Assembly: GCF_007004765.1 (NCBI RefSeq)
Contig: NZ_VIKR01000003.1
Span: 558,001-622,000 of the forward strand
From: Aliikangiella marina
Lineage (GTDB): Bacteria; Pseudomonadota; Gammaproteobacteria; Enterobacterales; Kangiellaceae
Direction: 5' to 3'
Length of the DNA: 64,000 nt
The notes under the pieces are model-generated. The model was not told the DNA's origin, did no database searches, and saw only the letters and a program-made list of their open reading frames with translations. How positions within the stretch are numbered: the stretch's first letter is position 1; every line of letters begins with the position of its first letter. Position numbers and translations under genes: made by a program. Positions 45,295 to 54,260 of the stretch are shown here, one piece after another.

Positions 45295-48048
45295 ATGTTT
45301 GTCACAACAAGCTTTAAAAGTAAGCTAGTCTTATTGGCACTGATTTTAAGCTGTTTTGTTACGCCAATCGCGGCAAAACAAAAAGTGGGTGTTGATATTC
45401 CATTTGTTAAATATGAGCTTGATAACGGTTTAACGCTGATCGTACATCAAGATAAAAAAGCGCCCATAGTTGCGGTCAATGTTTGGTATCACGTTGGTTC
45501 GAAAAATGAGAAAGTGGGTAAGACAGGGTTTGCACACCTATTTGAACATTTAATGTTTAATGGTAGTGAAAATTACAATGACGACTATTTCAAACCCTTT
45601 GATCGTGTTGGTGCAACAGGAATGAATGGTACCACCAATTTTGATCGCACTAACTATTTTCAAGTCGTTCCAAAAAATGCACTCGATATGGCGCTGTGGA
45701 TGGAGTCTGACAGGATGGGGCATTTGCTCGGTGCAATCGATCAAGCGAAACTAGATGAACAGCGAGGTGTTGTGCAAAACGAAAAACGCCAAGGTGAAAA
45801 TCAACCTTATGGCAAGGTCGTAACCACAATATTTGAGAATATGTTTCCTAAAGGCCACCCATATGCACACTCAGTGATTGGCTCAATGGAGGATCTCAAT
45901 GCGGCGAGTCTAGAAGATGTTTATGATTGGTTTAAAACTTATTACGGTGCAGCGAACGCGACTTTGGTCATCGCGGGTGATGTTGAGCCTGAAGCGGTTA
46001 AGCAAAGAGTTGAACACTTTTTTGGACACATCCCTTCTGGACCACCGCTAGTTAAAAGTGACCAATGGATAGCTAAGCTTGAAGAGGATGTGCGATTAAC
46101 AATGCAAGATCGCGTCCCTCAATCAAGGATTTATAAGTTATGGAAAATGCCTTCGATAGGCAGTCTTGAGTCGACAGAACTAGATTTAGTTGCAGGTATT
46201 TTATCTGAGGGGAAAAACTCTCGACTATACAAGCGTCTGGTTTATGATGAGCAAGTTGCTTCAGATGTTGCCGCTTTTGCTTTTCCTTTAGAAATCTCGG
46301 GAATATTTGGTATCCAAGTGACAGCATTGCCGGGTAAAGATTTGTCAGAAATTGAAAAATCAATTGATAATGAAGTCTCAAGGTTTCTCAGCAAAGGTCC
46401 AACTCGCGAAGAAATCAAGCGTGTTGTTACAGAACGTCGAGCCGCGTTTATTCGGGGTAATGAACGTATCGGTGGTTTCGGCGGTAAGTCAGATACTTTA
46501 GCCTTTAACCAGGTATACATGGGACAACCTGATTTTTATAAAACGACGCTCGCACGTTGGAATGCTGCGAATATCAAGTCGCTGACTAACGTCGCCAACG
46601 AATGGATGAAAGCCGGTCAGTTTATCTTGGAAGTTCATCCTTTTGATGAAGGTAAAGTTTCGGAAAATAAGGTTGATCGTAGCAAGATACCTGTTCCTTC
46701 TGAGTCGCCTACAACGCGGTTTGCACAGTATGAGACAGAGTCTCTAAGTAATGGACTGAGAGTGATTCTTGCCCAAAGAGATTCAGTACCGGTTATTAAC
46801 ATGCGTATGATGATAGAGGCCGGTTATGCGGCAGATCAATTGGCCGCGCCAGGCACGGCGAGTATGACGATTGATATGATGGATGAGGGCACTGATAGTC
46901 GGAGCGCTCTGGGAATCAGTAGAGAGCTTCAAATGCTTGGAACCGAGCTCAATGTTTCTTCCAACTTAGATGTGTCCACCGTCTCTATGTCAACTTTGAC
47001 GGAAAATTTTGAAGCATCACTGGATATTTTTGCTGATGTAATAATGAACCCCTCTTTTCCTGAAGATGAATTTACACGCCTACAAGCCCAGCGCTTAGCA
47101 ACAATTAAACAAGAAAAAGCTCGTCCAGTGAGTATGGCTTTACGAGTATTCCCGTCGCTAATATACGGCAAGAACCACGCTTACGGTCTACCAATGACTG
47201 GGTCGGGCTTTGAGTCCACGGTTAAATCCATGACGACGGATGATTTAAAGAAATTTCATAGTACTTGGTTTAGACCGAATAATGCGACACTCGTTGTTGT
47301 TGGTAACATCTCAATGGCGGAATTAAAAAGAAACCTTGAGGACTCTTTTGATGATTGGGAAGTCGGCGTCACTCGACAAATCAATATTAGTCAGGTAGCG
47401 CATCAAGATAAATCGAAAGTCTACCTAATTGATCGCCCTGAGTCGGCGCAATCGATAATCTTTGCCGGACATATCGCACCGCCTAAAAGTAATCAAAAGG
47501 AGTTTGCTTTTACGGTAATGGATGAAGTCTTGGGTGGCGGTTTCAACTCTCGACTTAATATGAACTTGAGAGAGGATAAAGGTTGGGCTTATGGTGCACG
47601 CACAATCTTAATGGATGCTAATGGGCAGCGTCCTTATATTGCGTATGCTCCGGTTCAAAGTGATAAGACGAGCGAAGCAATGCAAGAAATCTACAAAGAA
47701 TTCACACAAATTGGCGGTGAATCCCCTCCAACCGATGAAGAGATTGCTCGCGCAAAAGACGCTCAAACTCTGACACTTGCTGGTCGCTGGGAAACAAACG
47801 GCGCAGTAGAAGAATCTTTGGCAGAAATGGTGCGCTTTAATTACTCTCCTGACTATTGGGATCAGTACGCCAAAAATGTTCGCCAAGTTAATCAAGCACA
47901 AATCGCGGATGTAACAAAGTCTGTGTTAAGTCCTGAGAAGCTGATTTGGGTTGTTGTTGGTGATCGAGCGAAAATTGAATCTAAAATAAAAGCGCTGGAG
48001 TTAGGCGAAATTGTATTGATGAACGCTGATGGTGAAGTTGTCGAATAA
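45295..48048 (+). CDS. M16 family zinc peptidase (pitrilysin/PqqL type)
   Basis: 917 residues with a signal peptide (MFVTTSFKSKLVLLALILSCFVTPIAA), so it should be periplasmic or surface exposed. The inverted zinc motif HxxEH is HLFEH at 81-85, with the third ligand Glu further on in VVQNEKRQGEN. A second, inactive M16-like half begins near residue 475 (ESLSNGLRVILAQRD), giving the usual clam-shell pair. It degrades oligopeptides. AGAAGGAG is a strong ribosome site. It is the last gene of the plus-strand run. Confidence 0.93.
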   Translation: MFVTTSFKSKLVLLALILSCFVTPIAAKQKVGVDIPFVKYELDNGLTLIVHQDKKAPIVAVNVWYHVGSKNEKVGKTGFAHLFEHLMFNGSENYNDDYFKPFDRVGATGMNGTTNFDRTNYFQVVPKNALDMALWMESDRMGHLLGAIDQAKLDEQRGVVQNEKRQGENQPYGKVVTTIFENMFPKGHPYAHSVIGSMEDLNAASLEDVYDWFKTYYGAANATLVIAGDVEPEAVKQRVEHFFGHIPSGPPLVKSDQWIAKLEEDVRLTMQDRVPQSRIYKLWKMPSIGSLESTELDLVAGILSEGKNSRLYKRLVYDEQVASDVAAFAFPLEISGIFGIQVTALPGKDLSEIEKSIDNEVSRFLSKGPTREEIKRVVTERRAAFIRGNERIGGFGGKSDTLAFNQVYMGQPDFYKTTLARWNAANIKSLTNVANEWMKAGQFILEVHPFDEGKVSENKVDRSKIPVPSESPTTRFAQYETESLSNGLRVILAQRDSVPVINMRMMIEAGYAADQLAAPGTASMTIDMMDEGTDSRSALGISRELQMLGTELNVSSNLDVSTVSMSTLTENFEASLDIFADVIMNPSFPEDEFTRLQAQRLATIKQEKARPVSMALRVFPSLIYGKNHAYGLPMTGSGFESTVKSMTTDDLKKFHSTWFRPNNATLVVVGNISMAELKRNLEDSFDDWEVGVTRQINISQVAHQDKSKVYLIDRPESAQSIIFAGHIAPPKSNQKEFAFTVMDEVLGGGFNSRLNMNLREDKGWAYGARTILMDANGQRPYIAYAPVQSDKTSEAMQEIYKEFTQIGGESPPTDEEIARAKDAQTLTLAGRWETNGAVEESLAEMVRFNYSPDYWDQYAKNVRQVNQAQIADVTKSVLSPEKLIWVVVGDRAKIESKIKALELGEIVLMNADGEVVE

Positions 48049-48084
48049 TCGGCAATTATTGACCGTTTAATGATTTGATTGCAC

Positions 48085-48117
48085 AGCTATCTACCAGAGC
48101 TTAAATGGTAGATAGCT
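48085..48117. terminator. Hairpin between convergent genes
   Basis: AGCTATCTACCA and TGGTAGATAGCT are perfect 12-base arms around a 9-base loop, 37 bases past the M16 stop codon. Only TTAAT follows, so termination may rely on other signals. Confidence 0.5.
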
Positions 48118-48171
48118 TAATGATTGAACAGCCGAGTAGTTGATCACCCGAGTATTTGAACACCCGAAAAG
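48116..48171. repeat. Short 16-bp tandem repeat
   Basis: CCGAGTAGTTGATCAC (48132-48147) and CCGAGTATTTGAACAC (48148-48163) are tandem, with a partial third unit (CCGAAAAG) after and a weaker unit before (48116-48131). Period 16 matches the repeat at 35611, though the unit differs. Confidence 0.6.
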
Positions 48172-48344
48172 CACATTGGTTTAACAATGCTTCGAAAATA
48201 AACGCTAAAAGGCAAGTTCATCTTGATACCACAGGCTTACATCTAAAAATTATGCCCCATTATAAAATCTCAAATAAGGAAATTTTAAAATAAATCAGCT
48301 AACGACTAGCCAATATATGAATGGGCTAATGTTAGAATGCCCGA

Positions 48345-50045
48345 TCAATTTGTCTCGATGCTGAGTATCTTAGCGCCATTTGTCATTTGGATAACAGCCT
48401 TTTGGCCTTCGATGACTTTTCCAAAAACGGTGTAGTTGCGATCTAAATGAAAGTTACGTCCTGTATTGATAAAAAACTGGGAAGTACCGGTATCTTTGCC
48501 TGACGTAGCCATACCAACTGTCATTGGCTCATGATTTAAGAAACTAATTTCTTCTCTAATCGTTTGGTTGCTGGCGCCACTTAAATCGCCGATTGAGTCT
48601 CCTCCTTGGGCTACAAAATTACCAATTACCCGACTAAAATAGGCGTTATTGAAGGTGCCTTCTCGCGCATTACGCATAAAGTGCCACGCGGTATATGGTG
48701 CTGATTCCAACAATTGAATTTTTATTTTACCAACAGTTGTTTTCAACGTGACTATTTGATTAGTTGTTTTTGATACCTCTGAAAAAGACGGAGAAATAGC
48801 CTGAACGTTTTTAGGTGTTGCAACTTTGTCTACAACTCTTTTAGCGTAGGCAGCAACTTCTTTATTGGGATCTGTCGTAAAAAATTTAATCGTATTTTTG
48901 AAGTCATCTTGTGACTTGGCGTTGAGTTGACTAATCAAACTGATCTTTACATAACTACTTGGGTGGCGTAACAATTGAACGACCCAGCTCATCTCATCTT
49001 TTTCTTGTCGTTTGAGTAGACCTCTGATCGCTTCAACAACCATCGCATCATTCTGATGTTTAAGTTGACCTTTGAACAAAGCGATCATCTCTTCGCTTGC
49101 TAACTCTGAATTAGCCAGAGTGCTGAGCGCTGTGTGAGCGACTATTGGATTAGTCGATTTAGTGTGTTTACCGAGTTGAATAAGTGCTTGTGGGATGCTG
49201 GTTAAATGACGCATCGCTCGCAGTGCTTCTTGTTGAACGGCGATATTCGATGACTCACTTTGTTCTAATAACCAAGCCAAAATTTCACGATTTTTTTCGT
49301 TGCCCTTTTGAGTTATTTTGGCGGTGAGTCGAGCAAGGTTGGCCTTGGCCTCATCGCTCAATTCTTGTTGACTAATGTTTAACAAGTCATTAACCGTTAG
49401 AAAATTTTCGATTCCGGGAATTCGGTTAAGGAAATAACCGATCATTGCATGTGAAGTATCGCCTTTGGCAAACAGGCCTAATAATTTAGCGTAGTCAATC
49501 TTTTGATAATCGTCTTTAAGTTCGCGATTAAATACCAATGCAATCGCTAACCCTTGAAACATTGCGGAGATAGTTTCGGGTTGCTGTTCTTTGTCGAGCC
49601 TTGCAAGCATGCGGGTGATTAGATTGTCTGGCGCTAAATTGCCCAGTCCGAGATATAGCTCATGTTTAACCTGGAGGTCTTTCTCCTTTTCAAGGCGTTG
49701 CCATAGTAACTCCGCTGCGTTTTTTTGTTGACTCAGCCCAACACCGAGAGCTGCCAGTTTTCTTAATTCTGAACTATCGTTATTTAGCATCGGTGTTATT
49801 TTTTCTAAAGCGATTTGTCCCCCGATTCTCGCCAACCCCAATAACGCTGTCTTTTGGATAATTTTATCCTGGCTTTGCAATGCTTGATCAAAGACGAGCG
49901 ATTCGGCGTTTCTTTGGTCAACAAGCTCGTAAATTTGATGTATCATTGGTTTATCAGCTTCTATTGATTCAGAAGCGCGGCTTAATGGTGTTATCAATAG
50001 GCTACAGGCCACAAAACAGGTAAAAATTACACGGTAACAACGCAT
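48345..50045 (-). CDS. HEAT-repeat / cyclophilin peptidyl-prolyl isomerase fusion
   Basis: 566 residues with a signal peptide (MRCYRVIFTCFVACSLLITPLSRA). Residues about 40-400 are helical HEAT-like repeats (for example KTALLGLARIGGQIALEKITPML and AALGVGLSQQKNAAELLWQRL). The C-terminal cyclophilin domain (about 425-566) contains the conserved FMRNAREGTFNNAYFSRVIGNFVAQGGD, MATSGKDTGTSQFFIN and YTVFGKVIEG. Such fusions are rare; the HEAT part may bind client proteins for folding in the envelope. It is alone between convergent and divergent neighbours. Confidence 0.8.
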   Translation of the reverse strand: MRCYRVIFTCFVACSLLITPLSRASESIEADKPMIHQIYELVDQRNAESLVFDQALQSQDKIIQKTALLGLARIGGQIALEKITPMLNNDSSELRKLAALGVGLSQQKNAAELLWQRLEKEKDLQVKHELYLGLGNLAPDNLITRMLARLDKEQQPETISAMFQGLAIALVFNRELKDDYQKIDYAKLLGLFAKGDTSHAMIGYFLNRIPGIENFLTVNDLLNISQQELSDEAKANLARLTAKITQKGNEKNREILAWLLEQSESSNIAVQQEALRAMRHLTSIPQALIQLGKHTKSTNPIVAHTALSTLANSELASEEMIALFKGQLKHQNDAMVVEAIRGLLKRQEKDEMSWVVQLLRHPSSYVKISLISQLNAKSQDDFKNTIKFFTTDPNKEVAAYAKRVVDKVATPKNVQAISPSFSEVSKTTNQIVTLKTTVGKIKIQLLESAPYTAWHFMRNAREGTFNNAYFSRVIGNFVAQGGDSIGDLSGASNQTIREEISFLNHEPMTVGMATSGKDTGTSQFFINTGRNFHLDRNYTVFGKVIEGQKAVIQMTNGAKILSIETN

Positions 50046-50198
50046 TTATTAATCCAAGATTTCATTATTAATTGGCAGCCATTGTCTGACAATTAAGAAT
50101 TTGGTACAAGGTTTCAGGCGAGCTTGAATTGAGAATTATCAACAGAACGCCTATTTTCAATAATTAAAAAACTGCTGAGTAAAAGGTAGAGCACTCAA

Positions 50199-51863
50199 AT
50201 GGCACAATACATCTATTCCATGAATCGGGTCAGCAAAATAGTCCCACCTCAAAAAACCATATTAAAAAATATTTCTTTGTCTTTTTTTCCTGGTGCCAAG
50301 ATTGGGGTACTCGGCTTGAATGGCGCGGGTAAATCGACTTTATTACGCATCATGGCTGGAATTGATACCGATATTGAAGGCGAAGCGATTCCCTTAAAAG
50401 GTACCAAAATCGGCTATTTACCGCAGGAACCTCAACTCGACGAAACCAAGGATGTTAGAGGTAACGTCGAGGAAGGGATTAAGGAAATTAAGGATATCCT
50501 TAACCGGTTTGAGGAAGTGAGTAATGCATTTGCTGATCCGGAAGCTGATTTTGATGCTTTATTAAAAGAACAAGCTGAGCTACAAGATAAGATCGATAGT
50601 GTTGGTGGTTGGGAAGTCGATAGAATGCTAGAAAAGGCTGCCGAAGCCCTGCGTTTACCGCCTTGGGAGGCCGAAGTAAAGCATTTATCAGGCGGAGAAA
50701 AGCGCCGCGTCGCTTTATGTAAGTTATTGCTGTCCAAACCAGATATGTTGTTGCTAGATGAACCGACTAACCATCTAGATGCAGAATCAGTCGCTTGGTT
50801 GGAACGTTTTTTACAGGACTTTAAAGGAACCGTCGTTGCAATAACGCATGATCGTTATTTCTTAGATAATGTAGCCGGTTGGATACTCGAGCTTGACCGT
50901 GGTGAGGGCATACCATGGGAGGGGAATTATTCTTCCTGGCTGGAACAAAAAGAGAAGCGTCTTGAGATTGAAGAAAAGCGCGAAACTGCGCGGATGAAAT
51001 CGATGAAAGAAGAGCTGGAATGGGTTCGCTCAAATCAAAAAGGCCGCCACGCGAAAAGCAAAGCGCGTTTGAATCGTTTCGAAGAATTGTCTTCGCAAGA
51101 GTTTCAAAAGCGTAATGAAACCCAAGAACTATATATTCCGCCAGGGCCTCGACTCGGTAGTCAAGTTATCGAAGCGGATCACATTCAGAAGAGTTTTGGT
51201 GATAAATGTTTAGTCGAGGATTTGAATTTTCGCTTACCGCAAGGCGGAATCGTCGGCATTATTGGTCCTAACGGTGCAGGTAAATCAACATTGTTCAAGA
51301 TGCTCACGGGATTAGAAACGCCTGATGCTGGCGAGTTAAAAGTTGGTGAAACCGTACAAATTGCTTATGTTGATCAGTCTCGCGATAGTCTCGATGATAA
51401 CAAAACCGTGTGGCAAGAAATTTCTGATGACTCAGATACTATTACGGTTGGCAACTATCAAGTCCCATCTCGTCAATATGTCGGTCGATTTAATTTTAAA
51501 GGTGGTGATCAACAAAAATTTATTAAAGACTTGTCGGGGGGAGAGCGCAACCGAGTCCACCTCGCTAAATTATTACGTTCTGGTGGAAATTTGCTATTAC
51601 TCGATGAACCAACAAATGATTTAGATGTTGAGACGCTCAGGGCCCTTGAGGAAGCTTTGTTGGCATTTCCTGGATGCGCGGTCGTTATATCCCATGATCG
51701 TTGGTTCCTCGACCGAGTCGCTACTCACATTCTCGCGTATGAGGGCGATAGCAAAACGGTTTGGTTTGAGGGCAATTATGCCGACTACGAAGCCGATCGA
51801 AAACGTCGCTTAGGGGCTGAGGCGGATGCACCGACTAGAATTAAGTACCGTAAAATAAGCTAA
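50199..51863 (+). CDS. ettA: Energy-dependent translational throttle ABC-F protein
   Basis: A 554-residue ABC-F ATPase, close to the 555 of E. coli EttA. It binds the ribosomal E site and gates the first translation cycles according to energy state. Walker A motifs are GLNGAGKST (39-47) and GPNGAGKST (356-364). [15 protein letters not shown] near 165 and the second [15 protein letters not shown] are the signatures. The arm domain (about 95-140) is present. A strong terminator follows. Confidence 0.95.
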   Translation: MAQYIYSMNRVSKIVPPQKTILKNISLSFFPGAKIGVLGLNGAGKSTLLRIMAGIDTDIEGEAIPLKGTKIGYLPQEPQLDETKDVRGNVEEGIKEIKDILNRFEEVSNAFADPEADFDALLKEQAELQDKIDSVGGWEVDRMLEKAAEALRLPPWEAEVKHLSGGEKRRVALCKLLLSKPDMLLLDEPTNHLDAESVAWLERFLQDFKGTVVAITHDRYFLDNVAGWILELDRGEGIPWEGNYSSWLEQKEKRLEIEEKRETARMKSMKEELEWVRSNQKGRHAKSKARLNRFEELSSQEFQKRNETQELYIPPGPRLGSQVIEADHIQKSFGDKCLVEDLNFRLPQGGIVGIIGPNGAGKSTLFKMLTGLETPDAGELKVGETVQIAYVDQSRDSLDDNKTVWQEISDDSDTITVGNYQVPSRQYVGRFNFKGGDQQKFIKDLSGGERNRVHLAKLLRSGGNLLLLDEPTNDLDVETLRALEEALLAFPGCAVVISHDRWFLDRVATHILAYEGDSKTVWFEGNYADYEADRKRRLGAEADAPTRIKYRKIS

Positions 51864-51883
51864 TAAACTAGATATAATAATGT

Positions 51884-51925
51884 CGCCATTGGCTTTCGAT
51901 ATTATTGTAAGCTAATGGCGTTTTT
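51884..51925 (+). terminator. Terminator after ettA, abutting the next gene
   Basis: CGCCATTGGCTT pairs with AAGCTAATGGCG (one G-T pair) and is followed by T5. The T-run ends 12 bases before the ATG of the DUF1624 gene, so the hairpin could also act in that gene's leader. Confidence 0.75.
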
Positions 51926-51936
51926 AGTTGAATCGA

Positions 51937-52704
51937 ATGATAAAAACACAGAATCCACTCGTCAGGTTTGTTGTAGATTACTTTAGCAGACCTAATAAAA
52001 ACCGCTTTGAGATTGTCGACGTCTTACGTGGCCTTGCTGTTGTCCAAATGATGATCTTTCATTTCTGCTTTTTATTAAAAGAGTTTCGAATAGCGTTTTT
52101 AGATTTTTCTTACAATGCTAATTGGGCTGCTTTTCGAATCGTTATCGTGACGATGTTTTTGAGCTTAGTTGGCGTGAGTTTAAAAATCGCTTGGGAGCGC
52201 GGTCTCAAGCGAAAGAGCTACTATCGAAGACTTGCACAATTGTTTTTTTATGGATTAGCATTAAGTTTAACTACCTATATAATCGCTCCTTCTCGAACTG
52301 TCATTTTCGGAATTCTTCAGTTTATCTTTGTCGCAAGTATTTTGGGATTGGTTTTTGTTCGCTTAGTGTGGGTCAACTTAATTCTTGGTACCGTGATTAT
52401 TTGGCTGGGATTTAATTATGCAAACCCAATCTTCAATCAAGCTGGACTGTGGTGGATAGGCATGGTAACTCGAGGTCCAGTGACATTAGATTATGTTCCT
52501 CTATTTCCCTGGTTTGGATTAGTTCTCATTGGTATTTTTATTGGTCATTTTGTCGTCCATAAACCTCAATTAGCCCCGATTAAAAGCTGGCATGCGAAAG
52601 ACTTTGTGAGTCAAACTCTGGCGTTAACTGGTCGTCATAGCTTGACCTTGTACATGGCGCACGTACCCATATTTTTTGTGTTTATCTATCTCTTTATGAC
52701 TTAG
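51937..52704 (+). CDS. DUF1624 membrane protein, acyltransferase-like
   Basis: About 255 residues with seven or more membrane helices. The N-terminal FEIVDVLRGLAVVQMMIFHFCF matches DUF1624/HGSNAT-type proteins, which resemble heparan-glucosaminide acetyltransferases, and the C-terminal LALTGRHSLTLYMAHVPIFFV is the family end. The acceptor is unknown. A TTG at 51928 is in frame, but the ATG at 51937 is preferred. No ribosome site is clear. Its 3' end overlaps murI by 11 bases on the other strand. Confidence 0.75.
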   Translation: MIKTQNPLVRFVVDYFSRPNKNRFEIVDVLRGLAVVQMMIFHFCFLLKEFRIAFLDFSYNANWAAFRIVIVTMFLSLVGVSLKIAWERGLKRKSYYRRLAQLFFYGLALSLTTYIIAPSRTVIFGILQFIFVASILGLVFVRLVWVNLILGTVIIWLGFNYANPIFNQAGLWWIGMVTRGPVTLDYVPLFPWFGLVLIGIFIGHFVVHKPQLAPIKSWHAKDFVSQTLALTGRHSLTLYMAHVPIFFVFIYLFMT

Positions 52705-53542
52705 CATTGCCGTCAAATAAAGACACAGCGACCTCTTGCTCTAACAAGTTATTGAAAGTAATTTTGGCCAACTCTGGATCGGATGAATAATATTGGATTT
52801 CTCCAGAACCGCTTGCATTTTGCTGGTCCTTGATACGTCTCGCCAATTCGTTAGCAACCGGTAGAGCGCTCTCGAAAATTTTGACTTTCTCTCCGACTAT
52901 TTTGCGAATGGTTGTTGTCAAAAATGGATAATGAGTGCACCCCAAGACTAAGCAATCGACTTGGCCAATGAACCCAGCTAACTCGTCAGCAATCCGTGCT
53001 TCTTCTTGTTTATCAATCGATTTTGCGGCTTCAACTAATTCAACAAAGTAGCTAGATGCTTTTTCGATTATTTGATTATCGCCTTGCAATTGGGATTTTA
53101 GGTTGAGGTATTTTTCGCTTTCAAGAGTCGCTTGCGTTGCTAAAACGCCTATTGTTTTTACTTTGGTCATCTCGAGCGCGGGCTTTATCGCTGGCTCTAA
53201 GCCAATAATTGGAATCGGGTAAAGGTTTCTAATATGATTAATGGCCGCAGCGGTCGCAGTATTACAAGCAACGACAATCGCTTTGACATTTTGCTTAACC
53301 AAAAACTCGGCAATTTCTAAGACTCGAGATTCGATAAAGCCTTGCGAGCGTGTGCCATAAGGCGAATGGAGGGTGTCTGCAACATAGATGATATTCTCTG
53401 ATGGCATTACCTGATTAACCGCTTTTAAAACGCTTAACCCTCCGGCTCCCGAGTCGAATATTCCTATAGCTCTTGGATTTCTAATAATGACCTCAACAAA
53501 ACACTTTTTTGCCCTAATTAATCGTTGGAGATTATAGATCAT
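52694..53542 (-). CDS. murI: Glutamate racemase
   Basis: 282 residues. MurI makes D-glutamate for peptidoglycan. The two catalytic Cys are in VVACNTATAAA and LGCTHYPFL, and IGIFDSGAGGLSVL is the N-terminal signature. The frame carries about 20 residues before the signature, longer than usual; no ATG or GTG lies closer, so the ATG at 53542 is kept. It overlaps the DUF1624 gene by 11 bases, tail to tail, and is divergent from the transglycosylase. Confidence 0.93.
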   Translation of the reverse strand: MIYNLQRLIRAKKCFVEVIIRNPRAIGIFDSGAGGLSVLKAVNQVMPSENIIYVADTLHSPYGTRSQGFIESRVLEIAEFLVKQNVKAIVVACNTATAAAINHIRNLYPIPIIGLEPAIKPALEMTKVKTIGVLATQATLESEKYLNLKSQLQGDNQIIEKASSYFVELVEAAKSIDKQEEARIADELAGFIGQVDCLVLGCTHYPFLTTTIRKIVGEKVKIFESALPVANELARRIKDQQNASGSGEIQYYSSDPELAKITFNNLLEQEVAVSLFDGNAKS

Positions 53543-53605
53543 TTGTTTAATCTTTGGTTAATCCTTTGTTATGATGATTGAAGATTTAACAAGACCGATT
53601 TATTT

Positions 53606-54217
53606 ATGAAGTACCTGCTAAAGATTGTTACCGCATTCTGCCTAATTATCGTCCTAACCAGCTGCGCCACTTATCGGCCAAGTAATCCAAACAATATTTG
53701 CGATATTTTTTGGGGGGAGACTGATTGGTATGAAGCAGCCAGGGACGCACAGCATAAATGGGGAACGCCAATCTATGTAATGATGGCTATCATGCATCAA
53801 GAGTCGCGCTTCGTCGATGATGCGCAACCCGAAAGAGATTGGTTCTTGTGGGTCATCCCGTTACCGCGTTCTTCTTCAGCCTATGGCTATGCACAAGCGC
53901 AAGATCCTGCCTGGGAAGAGTATACCACCCAAACTGGTAACAGCGGTGCAGATCGAGATGACTTTGAGGATGCGATAGATTTTATCGGCTGGTATACCGA
54001 TGGTAGTCAAAAACGCTTAAAGCTTTCTAAGTGGGATACCTATGGTCAATATCTTGCCTACCACGAAGGTCGAGGTGGTTATGAACGAAAGACCTACAAT
54101 AAAAAACCATGGCTTAAGAAAGTTGCGACGAAAGTAAAAAATAGAGCTGCGACCTATAATCGACAATTAAAATCTTGTCAGGCCGATCTCAATGACGAGG
54201 TAGATAGCTGGTGGTGA
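53606..54217 (+). CDS. Lytic transglycosylase lipoprotein
   Basis: A 203-residue lipoprotein with the lipobox LTSC (Cys20). The SLT/lysozyme-like domain has the catalytic Glu66 in IMHQESRF, followed by SAYGYAQAQDPAWEEY and YGQYLAYHEGRGGYER, a set like the small gamma-proteobacterial SLT family (EmtA/MltC relatives). It cuts glycan strands of peptidoglycan at the envelope. It is divergent from murI; the pairing with another peptidoglycan gene may be chance. Confidence 0.88.
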   Translation: MKYLLKIVTAFCLIIVLTSCATYRPSNPNNICDIFWGETDWYEAARDAQHKWGTPIYVMMAIMHQESRFVDDAQPERDWFLWVIPLPRSSSAYGYAQAQDPAWEEYTTQTGNSGADRDDFEDAIDFIGWYTDGSQKRLKLSKWDTYGQYLAYHEGRGGYERKTYNKKPWLKKVATKVKNRAATYNRQLKSCQADLNDEVDSWW

Positions 54218-54260
54218 TTCTTTATTTGAACTCATCAGGACTTTGTCGCGTCGAATAAAA

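Noticed and set aside
53461-53542. An ATT start for murI just before its signature, preceded by GAGG
   Set aside because: ATT starts are very rare and the spacing to GAGG is too short; the ATG at 53542 is kept.
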